From positions 1 through 38,425 of the forward strand of contig NZ_SPQN01000039.1 in NCBI RefSeq assembly GCF_004571065.1: a stretch of 38,425 nucleotides of DNA. Reading direction: 5' to 3'. The translations under genes were made by a program, and so were the position numbers. The notes under the pieces are model-generated. The model had not been told where the DNA came from, did no database searches, and saw only the letters and a list, made by a program, of their open reading frames with translations. The DNA comes from Geodermatophilus sp. DF01-2 (lineage in GTDB: Bacteria; Actinomycetota; Actinomycetes; Mycobacteriales; Geodermatophilaceae). Numbering within the stretch: the stretch's first letter is position 1; every line of letters begins with the position of its first letter. Of the stretch, positions 18,951-29,063 are shown one piece after another.

Positions 18951-20053
18951 GCCTTGTCCTGCAGCTGGGTGCGCACCGACTCGGTGAGCTCGTCCCAGGA
19001 GTCGGCGAACTTCTGCACGCCCTCGTCCTCGAGCACCCGGAAGACGTCGTCGAGGTCGACGCCGGCGTCGGCGATCGACCGCATCACCGCGGCCGCCTCG
19101 TCGTAGGTCTTCTGCACCGGGGTGCCGGGGGCGCCGTGGTCGGCGTAGGCCTTCAGCGTCTTCTCCGGCATGGTGTTGACCGTCCCCGGGGCGATCAGCT
19201 CGCCGACGTAGAGCGTGTCCGGGTAGTCGGGGTTCTTCACACCGGTCGAGGCCCACAGCGGTCGCTGCGGCCGGGCGCCCTTGGCCTCCAGCGCCTTCCA
19301 GCGGTCGGAGGAGAAGACCTCCTCGTAGGCCTGGTAGGCCAGCTGGGCGTTGGCCAGCGCGGCCTTCCCCTTGAGCGAGGCGTCCGCGCCCGCGGCGTCC
19401 AGCCGCTTGTCGATCTCGGTGTCCACGCGGGAGACGAAGAAGGACGCCACCGAGGCGATGCCGGAGAGGTCGGCGTCCGGGTCCTCGGCCAGCCGCTGCT
19501 CCAGCCCGGACAGGTAGGCGTCCATGACCGCCCGGTACCGCTCGAGGCTGAAGATGAGGGTGACGTTGACGCTGATGCCGCGTCCGATGGACGTGGTGAT
19601 CGCCGGCAGTCCCGCCTCCGTCGCCGGGATCTTGATGAACAGGTTGGGCCGGTCGACCAGCCACCACAGGTGCGCGGCCTCGGCGGCCGTCGCGTCGGTG
19701 TCGTGGGCCAGGCCGGGGGCGACCTCCAGCGACACCCGGCCGTCGCCGGGCTGCTGCTGGGCCACCGGAGCCAGCAGGTCGCAGGCGTCCCGGACGTCGG
19801 CAGCGGTGATGGTGCGCAAGCCCTCCTCCACGCTGACCTGCCGCACGGCGAGGGCGTGCAGCTGGTCGTCGTAGGACTCCGACCCGCTGATCGCCGCGGC
19901 GAAGATGGTCGGGTTGGTGGTGACGCCGACGACGGAGTACTCGTCGACCAGCGACTGCAGGTTGCCGCTGCGGATCCGGTCGCGGGAGAGGTCGTCGAGC
20001 CAGACGGCGACCCCTGCCTCGGAGAGCTCGGCCAGCTTCTCGTTCTGTGCCAT
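18947..20053 (-). CDS. tal: Transaldolase
   Basis: Transaldolase (368 residues) transfers a dihydroxyacetone unit between sedoheptulose-7-phosphate and glyceraldehyde-3-phosphate. The N-terminal signature [15 protein letters not shown] is at about 41-55 and the Schiff-base lysine is Lys141 in [10 protein letters not shown]. The C-terminal [14 protein letters not shown] is typical. The ATG at 20053 has AAGGA 5 nt upstream and gives [14 protein letters not shown]; the frame stays open further upstream only as a shadow of tkt. The 121-nt gap to tkt holds repeat copy C. The stop overlaps pgi. Confidence 0.97.
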   Translation of the reverse strand: MAQNEKLAELSEAGVAVWLDDLSRDRIRSGNLQSLVDEYSVVGVTTNPTIFAAAISGSESYDDQLHALAVRQVSVEEGLRTITAADVRDACDLLAPVAQQQPGDGRVSLEVAPGLAHDTDATAAEAAHLWWLVDRPNLFIKIPATEAGLPAITTSIGRGISVNVTLIFSLERYRAVMDAYLSGLEQRLAEDPDADLSGIASVASFFVSRVDTEIDKRLDAAGADASLKGKAALANAQLAYQAYEEVFSSDRWKALEAKGARPQRPLWASTGVKNPDYPDTLYVGELIAPGTVNTMPEKTLKAYADHGAPGTPVQKTYDEAAAVMRSIADAGVDLDDVFRVLEDEGVQKFADSWDELTESVRTQLQDKA

Positions 20054-20099
20054 GTCCTTGCCTTCCTGGGTGAGTCTGGAACGGCCCTGTCGCAGGTAG

Positions 20100-20155
20100 A
20101 AGGACCCCATCCTCCTCGTCCCTCGCAAGCTCGGGGCGAGCCTCGGGATGGGGCC
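20100..20155 (+). repeat. 57-bp palindromic intergenic repeat, copy C (inside the tkt-tal gap)
   Basis: The plus strand reads AAGGACCCCATCC, then CCCTCGCAAGCTCGGGGCGAG, then GGGATGGGGCC. The inner CTCG/CGAG and outer GGCCCCATCC/GGATGGGGCC arms make this copy a long hairpin. It lies within the polycistronic tkt-tal unit, so transcripts of tal must pass through it. Confidence 0.75.
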
Positions 20156-20174
20156 AGGTGGGACAGCGGGGTCC

Positions 20175-22388
20175 CTACTTGTCACCGGTGGGGTGGGGGA
20201 GGCCGCCGGTCGCGGCGACGGGGCCGGCCGGGACGGCGTCGCCCGACCGCGCCGCCTCGATGCTCTCGCGGGCGGCGGCCACGACGGCCTCGTCGGTGAG
20301 GCCGAACTCCTCGTAGAGCACGGAGTAGGCGGCGCTGGCCCCGTAGTGCGTGAGGCCGACGATCCGGCCGGCGTCCCCGACGAACTCGCGCCACCCCATC
20401 GGCACGCCGGCCTCGACGCTGACCCGGGCGCGGACGGCGGGCGGCAGCACCTCGTCCTTGTAGGCCTGGTCCTGGTCGGCGAACCACTCGACACAGGGCA
20501 CCGAGACCACCCGGGTCGGCACGCCGTCGGCCTCCAGCCGCTCGCGCGCGGCCACCGCGATCTGCACCTCGGACCCGGTGCCGAGCAGGATCAGCTCGGG
20601 GCTGCCGTTCGAGGCGTCGGCCAGGACGTAGGCGCCCCGGGCCACCCCCTCGGCCGAGGCGAGGGCGGAGCGGTCGAAGACCGGCAGGTTCTGCCGGGAC
20701 AGCAGCAGGCCGGCGGGCCGGTCGTTGTGCTCGAGGACGGTCCGCCAGGCGACGGCGACCTCGTTGGCGTCGGCCGGCCGGACGACGTCCAACCCCGGGA
20801 TGGCCCGCAGCGCGGCGAAGTGCTCGATCGGCTGGTGGGTCGGGCCGTCCTCGCCGAGGCCGATCGAGTCGTGCGTCCAGACGTAGGTGACCGGGAGCTG
20901 CATGAGCGCCGCCAGCCGGACCGCGCCGCGCATGTAGTCGGAGAAGGTGAGGAAGGTGCCGCCGTAGACGCGGGTGCCGCCGTGCAGGGCGATGCCGTTC
21001 ATGATCGCGCCCATCGCGTGCTCGCGGACGCCGAAGTGCAGGGTGCGCCCGTACGGCCCGCCCGACCACATCTTCGTCTGGCGGTCGGCCGGCACGAACG
21101 ACGGCTCGCCCTCGACGGCGGTGTTGTTGCTCTCGGCCAGGTCGGCCGAGCCACCCCACAGCTCGGGGAGCCTGGGGTACAGGGCGGCCAGCACCTGGCC
21201 GGAGGCCTTGCGGGTGGCCACACCCTTGGGGTCGGCGTCCCAGGTCGGCAGGTCGTCGGCCCAGCCCTCGGGCAGCCGGCGTTCCCGCATCCGGGCCAGC
21301 AGCGCCGCGCGCTCGGGCTGTGCCTGCTCCCACGCGGCGAAGCGGTCGTCCCACTCCGCCCGGACCTTGCGGCCCTCCTCGACGACCGAGCGGGCGTGCG
21401 CCAGCACCTCGTCGTCGACCTGGAAGGTCTGCTCGGGGTCGAAGCCGAGGATCTCCTTGGTGGCCCGGACCTCGTCCTCGCCCAGGGCCGAGCCGTGGGC
21501 GGCGCCGGTGTTCTGCTTGTTCGGTGCGGGCCAGGCGATGATCGTGCGCAGCACGACGATCGACGGCCGGCCGGTCTCGGCCTTCGCGGCGGCGAACGCG
21601 GCGTCGACCGCGGCGAGGTCCTCGCCGTCGTCCACGTGCTGGACGTGCCAGCCGTAGGCCTCGTACCGCTTGCCGACGTCCTCGGTGAACGCGACGTTCG
21701 TGTCGTCCTCGATGGAGATCCGGTTGTCGTCGTAGACGAGGACCAGGTTGCCCAGCTGCTGGGTGCCGGCCAGCGACGACGCCTCGCCGCTCACGCCCTC
21801 CTCCATGTCGCCGTCGGAGGCGAAGCACCAGATGGTGTGGTCGAAGAGGCTCTCGCCCTCGGGGGCGTCGGGGTCGAACAGGCCGCGCTCGCGGCGGGCG
21901 GCCATCGCCATCCCGACCGCGTTGCCCACACCCTGGCCGAGCGGGCCGGTGGTGGTCTCCACGCCCGGGGTGTGGTTGACCTCGGGATGGCCGGGGGTCC
22001 GCGAGCCGAAGGTGCGCAGCGCCTGCAGGTCCGCCAGCTCCAGGCCGTAGCCGGAGAGGTACAGCTGGATGTAGAGGGTCAGGCTGGAGTGGCCCATCGA
22101 GAGCACGAAACGGTCCCGGCCCACCCAGTTCGGGTCGGTGGGGTCGTGCCGCAGCCACGTGTGGAACAGCAGGTAGGCGGTAGGGGCCATGCTCATCGCC
22201 GTCCCCGGGTGGCCGTTGCCCACCTTCTGGACGGCGTCCATCGCCAGCACACGAGTGGTGTCGATCACCCGGCGGTCCAGGTCCCCGAAGCCCTCGGGGA
22301 GGGTCGGGTGCGGCTGGCGCGGGTCGCCGGTGGGGGCGTCGGTGGCGGCCTCGGCCGGGGCCTCGGACTCGGTGCTCTGGGTTCCCAT
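20175..22388 (-). CDS. tkt: Transketolase
   Basis: Transketolase (737 residues) is a thiamine-diphosphate enzyme moving two-carbon units between sugar phosphates. Substrate and cofactor motifs seen: [15 protein letters not shown] at about 55-69, [23 protein letters not shown], and the ThDP motif [13 protein letters not shown] running to [22 protein letters not shown] and [15 protein letters not shown] mark the pyrimidine domain. The ATG at 22388 leads into an acidic, Ala/Thr-rich N-terminal extension of about 35 residues. GAGGGAG sits about 10 nt upstream, further than ideal. It is the first gene of the minus-strand operon, divergent from ctaB. Confidence 0.97.
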   Translation of the reverse strand: MGTQSTESEAPAEAATDAPTGDPRQPHPTLPEGFGDLDRRVIDTTRVLAMDAVQKVGNGHPGTAMSMAPTAYLLFHTWLRHDPTDPNWVGRDRFVLSMGHSSLTLYIQLYLSGYGLELADLQALRTFGSRTPGHPEVNHTPGVETTTGPLGQGVGNAVGMAMAARRERGLFDPDAPEGESLFDHTIWCFASDGDMEEGVSGEASSLAGTQQLGNLVLVYDDNRISIEDDTNVAFTEDVGKRYEAYGWHVQHVDDGEDLAAVDAAFAAAKAETGRPSIVVLRTIIAWPAPNKQNTGAAHGSALGEDEVRATKEILGFDPEQTFQVDDEVLAHARSVVEEGRKVRAEWDDRFAAWEQAQPERAALLARMRERRLPEGWADDLPTWDADPKGVATRKASGQVLAALYPRLPELWGGSADLAESNNTAVEGEPSFVPADRQTKMWSGGPYGRTLHFGVREHAMGAIMNGIALHGGTRVYGGTFLTFSDYMRGAVRLAALMQLPVTYVWTHDSIGLGEDGPTHQPIEHFAALRAIPGLDVVRPADANEVAVAWRTVLEHNDRPAGLLLSRQNLPVFDRSALASAEGVARGAYVLADASNGSPELILLGTGSEVQIAVAARERLEADGVPTRVVSVPCVEWFADQDQAYKDEVLPPAVRARVSVEAGVPMGWREFVGDAGRIVGLTHYGASAAYSVLYEEFGLTDEAVVAAARESIEAARSGDAVPAGPVAATGGLPHPTGDK

Positions 22389-22773
22389 GTCTGTCGTTGC
22401 TCCCTCGGGTCGGCCGGTCGGGACCCGTCCGGGGCGATGTGCGGCGACCTCGTGCGCCCCGGACGGACGGCGGTGACTGGCTCCAGCGACCGGCCTGGCG
22501 TTCGCCGCGGCCGGATGCGCTGGACCCGGACGCACCGTCGTCGTCGACATCGGCCCTACCCGCTGCATGCGCAGCACCAACGTGGTCGACCCTAGTGGTG
22601 TGCCGGGTGACGAGACCCTGGTCATGCCCGCCGTGGGCGGGGGGAGCCCAGGGCTACAGTGGGTCCGTTCTCCTGTCCCCGGTCGGAAGGGACCCCGTGC
22701 TGTCTCCGTACCTGGTGGAGCCGTGCCCGGTGGTGCCCTGCCCGCGTGCCGACTCCTCGCCGGTGGCCGCCCG
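22389..22773. other. Divergent tkt-ctaB promoter region
   Basis: This 385-bp gap separates divergent genes and should contain both promoters. On the minus strand, TAGGGT (22594 down to 22589) fits a TANNNT -10 for tkt, with a leader of about 195 nt. On the plus strand, TACAGT (22655-22660) is a possible -10 for ctaB, with a leader of about 110 nt. A small hairpin, CCCGCC-GTG-GGCGGG (22627-22641), lies between them. No coding region, riboswitch or repeat copy is recognised. Confidence 0.4.
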
Positions 22774-23694
22774 GTGACGACGCTCTCCGAACGCCCGGCT
22801 GTCCAGGCCGGCCGCCTGTCGGCCACCGTCCGCGCCTACGTGGCGCTGACCAAGCCGCGGATCATCGAGCTGCTGCTGGTCACCACGCTCCCGGCGATGA
22901 TGCTGGCCGCCGGCGGGCTGCCCTCCTGGGAGCTGCTGCTGGCGACCATGGCCGGCGGTACGCTCGCCGCCGCCGCGGCCAACGTCTTCAACTGCTGGTA
23001 CGACCGCGACATCGACCGGCTCATGCACCGGACCGAGCGCCGTCCGCTGGTGACCGGTGAGATCACGCCCCGGGCCGCGCTGGTGTTCGGCCTGGTGCTC
23101 GCGGTCCTCTCCATCGCGCTGCTCTGGGTGGCGACCACCCCGCTGGCCGCGGTGTTGGCCGCGGGCGCGATCGCCTACTACGCCGTGATCTACACGATGG
23201 TGCTCAAGCGCCACACCCGGCACTCGACGCTGTTCGGCGGGGTGCCCGGGGCGGCGCCGGTGCTCATCGGCTGGGCCGCGGTCACCGGCACGCTGGCCTG
23301 GCCGGCGGTGGTCTTCTTCGGCGTCGTCTTCTGCTGGCAGCTGCCGCACTTCTGGGCGCTGGCCATGCGCTTCCGGGCCGACTACGCGCGGGCCGACGTG
23401 CCGATGCTCCCGGTGGTCGCGACCGCGGTGTCGGTCGGCCGGCAGACCGTCGTCTGGGCCTGGCTGACCGTCGCCGTCTCGCTGCTGCTGTGGCCGGTGG
23501 CCGACGGCTTCGGGATCGGCTGGGTCTATACCGCGGCCGCCGCCGGCCTGGGCGTGTGGTTCGTCGTCGAGGCGCACCGGCTGCTGCGCCGCATCCACGT
23601 CGGTGCGGAGACCCGGCCGATGCAGCTGTTCCACGTCTCGATCTCCTACATGGCCCTGCTCTCGGTCGCGATCATCCTCGACGTCCTGGTGTGA
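22774..23694 (+). CDS. ctaB: Protoheme IX farnesyltransferase (heme O synthase)
   Basis: CtaB/Cox10 (306 residues) adds a farnesyl group to heme B to make heme O in the membrane. UbiA-family prenyl-diphosphate motif N73xxxD77xxxD81 is in NCWYDRDID, and the second signature is in YTMVLKRHTRHSTLFGGVPGA. About seven to nine hydrophobic helices are seen. The GTG at 22774 gives an N-terminus of normal length; the frame is open back to 22567 but that part is not conserved-looking. In mycobacteria ctaB is likewise divergent from tkt. A 51-bp palindrome starts 10 nt after the stop. Confidence 0.95.
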   Translation: MTTLSERPAVQAGRLSATVRAYVALTKPRIIELLLVTTLPAMMLAAGGLPSWELLLATMAGGTLAAAAANVFNCWYDRDIDRLMHRTERRPLVTGEITPRAALVFGLVLAVLSIALLWVATTPLAAVLAAGAIAYYAVIYTMVLKRHTRHSTLFGGVPGAAPVLIGWAAVTGTLAWPAVVFFGVVFCWQLPHFWALAMRFRADYARADVPMLPVVATAVSVGRQTVVWAWLTVAVSLLLWPVADGFGIGWVYTAAAAGLGVWFVVEAHRLLRRIHVGAETRPMQLFHVSISYMALLSVAIILDVLV

Positions 23695-23704
23695 AGCGCT
23701 GAGC

Positions 23705-23755
23705 GTGTGCGCTGACGCCCGGTTCCCGGCGCTCGAACTCCGCCTCAGCGCACAC
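23705..23755 (+). repeat. 51-bp palindromic repeat, left copy (R1)
   Basis: Bounded by a perfect 11-bp inverted repeat, GTGTGCGCTGA ... TCAGCGCACAC, with an inner GTTC/GAAC pair and a 9-nt loop. It matches the copy at 24734-24784 at 46 of 51 positions in the same orientation. It lies immediately after ctaB and could double as its terminator. Confidence 0.85.
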
Positions 23756-23823
23756 GGTCGTCGTCGGGTGTCCACAGATCCCCGCGGAGTGCCCCACGCG
23801 ACCGGCCCGCTCGACAGGGTCGG

Positions 23824-24744
23824 ATGGTGGCGCACGACATCCCGGCTCTGCTCGGGCCCGACGGCTGGTCGACGTGGGAGTCGCTCACCGCGCGGATCGA
23901 TCGCAAGACCCTCGCCGGCTGGGTCGACGCCGGCCGGCTGCGGCGGATCCACCCAGGCGTGTACGCCCTCCCGGTCGTGGCCGACGACTGGCGGGTCCGC
24001 GTCGAAGCCGCGGTCCAGGCGTGCGGCGGGGTGGTCAGCCATCGCACGGCGCTGGCCCTCTGGGGCCTGATCCCGCCGGGTGGGCCGGTCCACCTGACCG
24101 TCGACCTGCGCCGCAGCGGCCGGGGGACGGCGGGCGTCGTGCTCCATCGCAGCCGCCACCTCACCGACACGATCCGTCGGGTGGGCGGGCTACCGGTGAC
24201 CTGTGTCGAGCGAGCGGTGGTCGACACGTGGGGCCGACCGGACGGGGTGACCCGGCCGGATCTCCGGGGTGCTGCCATCACCGCCGTCCGTCGTCGTCTG
24301 TGTCGGCCCGGGCAGCTGTTCGACGAGCTCGAGCGGCGCCCCTGCCTCCCGGGTCGTGCGGCACTCGCGGATCTGGTCGGTCTGCTCGCCGACGGGTGCC
24401 GGAGCGAACTGGAGATCTGGGGCTGCGTCCAGGTACTGCGTGCGCCTGGCATGCCCGCATTCGTCCAGCAGCGGCGGGTCACCGTTGCCGGCCGGACCCA
24501 CTTCCTCGACGCCGCGTACGAGGACGTCCTGCTGGCCGTCGAGATGGACGGTGCCGCCTGGCACGGATCCCGCGAGCAGCGAGAGGAGGACATCCGCCGG
24601 GACGCGCTGCTGGCCACCGTCGGCTGGCAGACGCTGCGCTTCGGCTACCGTCGCCTCACGCGTGATCCGGAGGCCTGCCGGCGCGAGATCCACGCTGTCC
24701 ACGGCGCCCGGCGACGCCTCTTCCTGCCCCCGCATGTGCGCTGA
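23824..24744 (+). CDS. DUF559-domain protein with AbiEi-like N-terminus, solitary and repeat-flanked
   Basis: A 306-residue protein of a type often found as scattered single genes in actinobacteria. Residues 1-80 look like the winged-helix region of AbiEi-type antitoxins (LTARIDRKTLAGWVDAGRLRRIHPGVYALP, then SHRTALALWGL). Residues 190-285 resemble DUF559, a Vsr/very-short-patch-repair-like PD-(D/E)XK nuclease fold: SELE at 194-197, FLDAAY at 227-232, AVEMDG at 238-243, RRDALLATVGWQTLRF near the end. Glu195, Asp229 and Glu240 are candidate catalytic residues. No AbiEii-like toxin gene is adjacent, so a toxin-antitoxin role is not supported. The ATG has AGGG 4 nt upstream. Its stop codon lies inside the right palindrome copy, so the last residues are repeat-encoded. 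It splits ctaB from ctaA. Function unknown; nuclease activity is inferred. Confidence 0.8.
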   Translation: MVAHDIPALLGPDGWSTWESLTARIDRKTLAGWVDAGRLRRIHPGVYALPVVADDWRVRVEAAVQACGGVVSHRTALALWGLIPPGGPVHLTVDLRRSGRGTAGVVLHRSRHLTDTIRRVGGLPVTCVERAVVDTWGRPDGVTRPDLRGAAITAVRRRLCRPGQLFDELERRPCLPGRAALADLVGLLADGCRSELEIWGCVQVLRAPGMPAFVQQRRVTVAGRTHFLDAAYEDVLLAVEMDGAAWHGSREQREEDIRRDALLATVGWQTLRFGYRRLTRDPEACRREIHAVHGARRRLFLPPHVR

Positions 24745-24784
24745 CGCCCGGTTCTCCCCGCTCGAACTCAGCCTCAGCGCACAC
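24734..24784 (+). repeat. 51-bp palindromic repeat, right copy (R2)
   Basis: Same 51-bp element as R1 with five substitutions. The ends are ATGTGCGCTGA and TCAGCGCACAC, and the central GTTC/GAAC is retained. The TGA at 24742-24744 stops the DUF559 gene. It lies between that gene and the convergent ctaA 3' end, where a bidirectional terminator would be expected. Confidence 0.85.
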
Positions 24785-24814
24785 CATCGGTGACCGCGGT
24801 CGGCATGGGCGTCC

Positions 24815-25744
24815 TCAGCACGAGGCGGCGACGTGATGCGACGCCGCGCCGAGCGGCAGCTCGGACGCCGGGCCGCGGACAGACCACACCAGGCGGGCGG
24901 TGAATGCCGTCACCAGCACCGCGCCCAGCATGTGCAGCAGCACCAGCGCGATCGGCAGGTCGGTGAAGTACTGCACGTAGCCGACGACGCCCTGGGCGAG
25001 CTGCACGACCAGCAGGTCGCGCGCCGCCCGCGTGACCCGACCGGGGGAGTCGGTCGCGTACAGCGCGACCAGCAAGGCGACGGTCAGCCCGACGAGGAGG
25101 AACACCGCGTCGGCGTGCAACTGGCTGATCAGCTGCAGGTCGAAGCCCATCCGGTCGCCGGTCGGGACGCCGTCGGCGTCGACGTCCCCGCTGTGCGGCC
25201 CGCTGCCGGTCACCAGCGTCCCCAGCACGAGGACGACGGCGGTGACGGCGGCGATGCCGGCGACGAGCAAGGCGAGCGGACGGCGGAGCAGCGGCTGGCC
25301 CACCCCGGGCTCGCGGGAGCGCAGCCACAGGACGGTGGCCAGCGCGATGAGGACGATCGAGACGAGGAAGTGTGCCGCGACCGTCCACGGGTTGAGCCCG
25401 GTGAGCACGGTGATCCCGCCGAGCAGCGCCTGCGCCGGGATGCCGAGGAAGGTCAGGACGGCGAGTGGGCGCAGGTCCCGGCGGTTCGAGCGCCACACCG
25501 CGACGACGGTGGCGATGGCGACCGCCGCGAGGACGAAGGTGAGCAGGCGGTTGCCGAACTCGATGACGCCGTGGCCGCCCATCTCCGGTGTGGTGACCAG
25601 GCTGTCCTCGGTGCACTTCGGGAACGTCGGGCACCCCAGGCCGGAACCGGTGAGCCGGACGATCCCGCCGGTGACGACGATGGCGCCGTTGGCGACGGCG
25701 TTGGCCAGGGCGAGCCGCGAGACGAGGGCGGGGGAGGCCGGCAC
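24815..25744 (-). CDS. ctaA: Heme A synthase (COX15/CtaA)
   Basis: CtaA (309 residues) oxidises heme O to heme A in the membrane. About eight transmembrane helices are predicted by eye. The first external loop carries the cysteine pair Cys38 and Cys44 (LGCPTFPKC) seen in Bacillus-type CtaA. His58, with GGHGVIEFGNR after it, is the first heme ligand region. Further conserved His lie in VAAHFLVS, SQLHADAV and LLHMLGA. The GTG at 25744 lies 6 nt after a TAGCAT -10 element, suggesting a leaderless message. It is normally close to ctaB; here the repeat-flanked DUF559 gene lies between them. Confidence 0.95.
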   Translation of the reverse strand: MPASPALVSRLALANAVANGAIVVTGGIVRLTGSGLGCPTFPKCTEDSLVTTPEMGGHGVIEFGNRLLTFVLAAVAIATVVAVWRSNRRDLRPLAVLTFLGIPAQALLGGITVLTGLNPWTVAAHFLVSIVLIALATVLWLRSREPGVGQPLLRRPLALLVAGIAAVTAVVLVLGTLVTGSGPHSGDVDADGVPTGDRMGFDLQLISQLHADAVFLLVGLTVALLVALYATDSPGRVTRAARDLLVVQLAQGVVGYVQYFTDLPIALVLLHMLGAVLVTAFTARLVWSVRGPASELPLGAASHHVAASC

Positions 25745-25750
25745 GCCCAG

Positions 25751-25756
25751 ATGCTA
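25751..25756 (-). promoter_or_regulatory. Putative -10 element of a leaderless ctaA promoter
   Basis: On the minus strand, TAGCAT (25756 to 25751) lies 6 nt before the ctaA GTG. The half-copy repeat D1 begins at about 25760, so the -35 region would fall within the repeat. No canonical -35 hexamer is visible there. Confidence 0.4.
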
Positions 25757-25759
25757 GCC

Positions 25760-25788
25760 AAAGGACCCTCCTGCCCTCCGCCGCTCGA
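25760..25788 (+). repeat. 57-bp palindromic repeat, left half only (D1)
   Basis: AAGGACCCTCCTGCCC through CCGCTCG matches the left half of copies A, B and E1 and stops at the centre. A full copy follows directly. This looks like a truncated or recombined copy. Confidence 0.65.
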
Positions 25789-25848
25789 CAAGGACCTCCC
25801 TGTCCCCCACGGCTCGCACGCTTGCCGCGGGCCCCTGCAGGGAGGCCG
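25789..25848 (+). repeat. 57-bp palindromic intergenic repeat, copy D2
   Basis: Full copy: AAGGACCTCCCTGTCCCCCA, centre GGCTCGCACGCTTGCCGCGG, end CCCTGCAGGGAGGCC. It abuts half-copy D1, in the ctaA-clpC-like divergent gap. Confidence 0.75.
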
Positions 25849-25904
25849 GCGAGCTCGTCCTCGGCAGGAGGGCCGGACCGGGGCGGGAAGTTGCCGGAGC
25901 TTCC

Positions 25905-25922
25905 GTGCGCTGTACAGGGCAC
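25905..25922. promoter_or_regulatory. 18-bp near-perfect palindrome upstream of the ClpC-like gene
   Basis: GTGCGCTGTACAGGGCAC is palindromic at 16 of 18 positions around TGTACA, 100 nt upstream of the ClpC-like ATG. It could be an operator. It does not match the ClgR box or the HspR (HAIR) element as I know them, so no regulator is named. Confidence 0.4.
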
Positions 25923-26022
25923 GACCGGCGGATCCACCGCCGCGTCCGTGTCGGTGCGCGGAACCGGGTACGGGAGCCCTCCGGCAGCCCCACCGACCGA
26001 CTCGACTCCCTGGACGTGAGGT

Positions 26023-28548
<2,526 letters not shown>

Positions 28549-28558
28549 CGGGAGGCGG

Positions 28559-28930
28559 TCAGCGCCGGTCGACCGGTTCGACCGTGTAGTGGATCGTCTG
28601 GGCGACGATCCAGCCGTCCTCGATCAGGAAGGAGTCGGCCCCGTCGCGCACCCGGGCGTGCTGGGATTCCGCGGTCCACTCCAGGAAGGCCGTCCGGCCC
28701 GCCACCAGCCGGTTCGTGTAGACGTACGGGGCGTCCGGGAGCTCCTCGGCCAGCAACCGGGCGAGGGTCCGCGCGCCCTCGCGGCCGCGGAACACGCCCC
28801 GGCGTTCCAGCACGACGACGTCGGGGGAGACGTTGCGCTCGATGTCCTCGTCACACCGGTGCTCCCCGGCGAGGCGGAGGTGATCGTCGAAGACTTCGGC
28901 GGCCGAGCGGGCGCGCAGGGCATCAACCAT
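28559..28930 (-). CDS. SnoaL/NTF2-like domain protein
   Basis: A 123-residue protein with the pattern of a small alpha+beta cone (SnoaL/DUF4440/NTF2-like). It has an N-terminal helix, VFDDHLRLAGEHRCDEDIERN, followed by strands (VVVLERRGVFRGREG) and a C-terminal sheet (ADSFLIEDGWIVAQTIHYTVEP). Such folds serve as ligand-binding or isomerase-like domains; no catalytic assignment is possible. The ATG at 28930 gives MVDALRARSA; an in-frame GTG at 28963 would add 11 residues and cannot be excluded. It is convergent with the ClpC-like gene (10 nt between stops) and divergent from sufR. Confidence 0.75.
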   Translation of the reverse strand: MVDALRARSAAEVFDDHLRLAGEHRCDEDIERNVSPDVVVLERRGVFRGREGARTLARLLAEELPDAPYVYTNRLVAGRTAFLEWTAESQHARVRDGADSFLIEDGWIVAQTIHYTVEPVDRR

Positions 28931-29008
28931 GCGTTGCGCGTTACCCGGCTGCTCGCGAGCCACCCGGACGGCCGGTCGTGCGGCCGTCCCAGCAGCTCCC
29001 GGGCCCGG

Positions 29009-29027
29009 TCGGGTTAGGCGACCCTTG
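29009..29027. promoter_or_regulatory. Candidate IdeR/DtxR iron box upstream of sufR
   Basis: TCGGGTTAGGCGACCCTTG agrees with the mycobacterial IdeR consensus TTAGGTTAGGCTAACCTAA at 13 of 19 positions, including the unbroken core GGTTAGGC. It contains a GGGT-N6-ACCC inverted repeat. It ends next to a TTGCTT that could be a -35 box for sufR. The score is modest, so this is a candidate only. Confidence 0.35.
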
Positions 29028-29051
29028 CTTGCGAGCGCCCTGAAATAGGCA
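29025..29051 (+). promoter_or_regulatory. Possible sufR promoter
   Basis: TTGCTT (29025-29030) and TAGGCA (29046-29051) are separated by 15 bp. The spacing is short and the -10 lacks the final T, so the match is weak. Its location just before the operator and 11 nt before the GTG start is reasonable for a short-leader suf transcript. Confidence 0.35.
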
Positions 29052-29063
29052 ACACTCGTGTTG
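29050..29063. promoter_or_regulatory. SufR operator, CAAC-N6-GTTG
   Basis: CAACACTCGTGTTG is a perfect 14-bp palindrome (CAACAC-TC-GTGTTG) that fits the SufR site CAAC-N6-GTTG known from cyanobacteria. Its last G is the first base of the sufR GTG start codon. Bound SufR would block transcription start, giving autoregulated repression of the whole operon. Confidence 0.75.

Noticed and set aside
23824-24744. AbiE-type toxin-antitoxin pair
   Set aside because: Only an AbiEi-like N-terminal segment is present; no nucleotidyltransferase toxin gene adjoins it, and the C-terminal half is nuclease-like.
25850-26022. HspR (HAIR) or ClgR operator for the ClpC-like gene
   Set aside because: No CTTGAGT-N7-ACTCAAG or ClgR-type box is visible; only an unassigned TGTACA-centred palindrome is.
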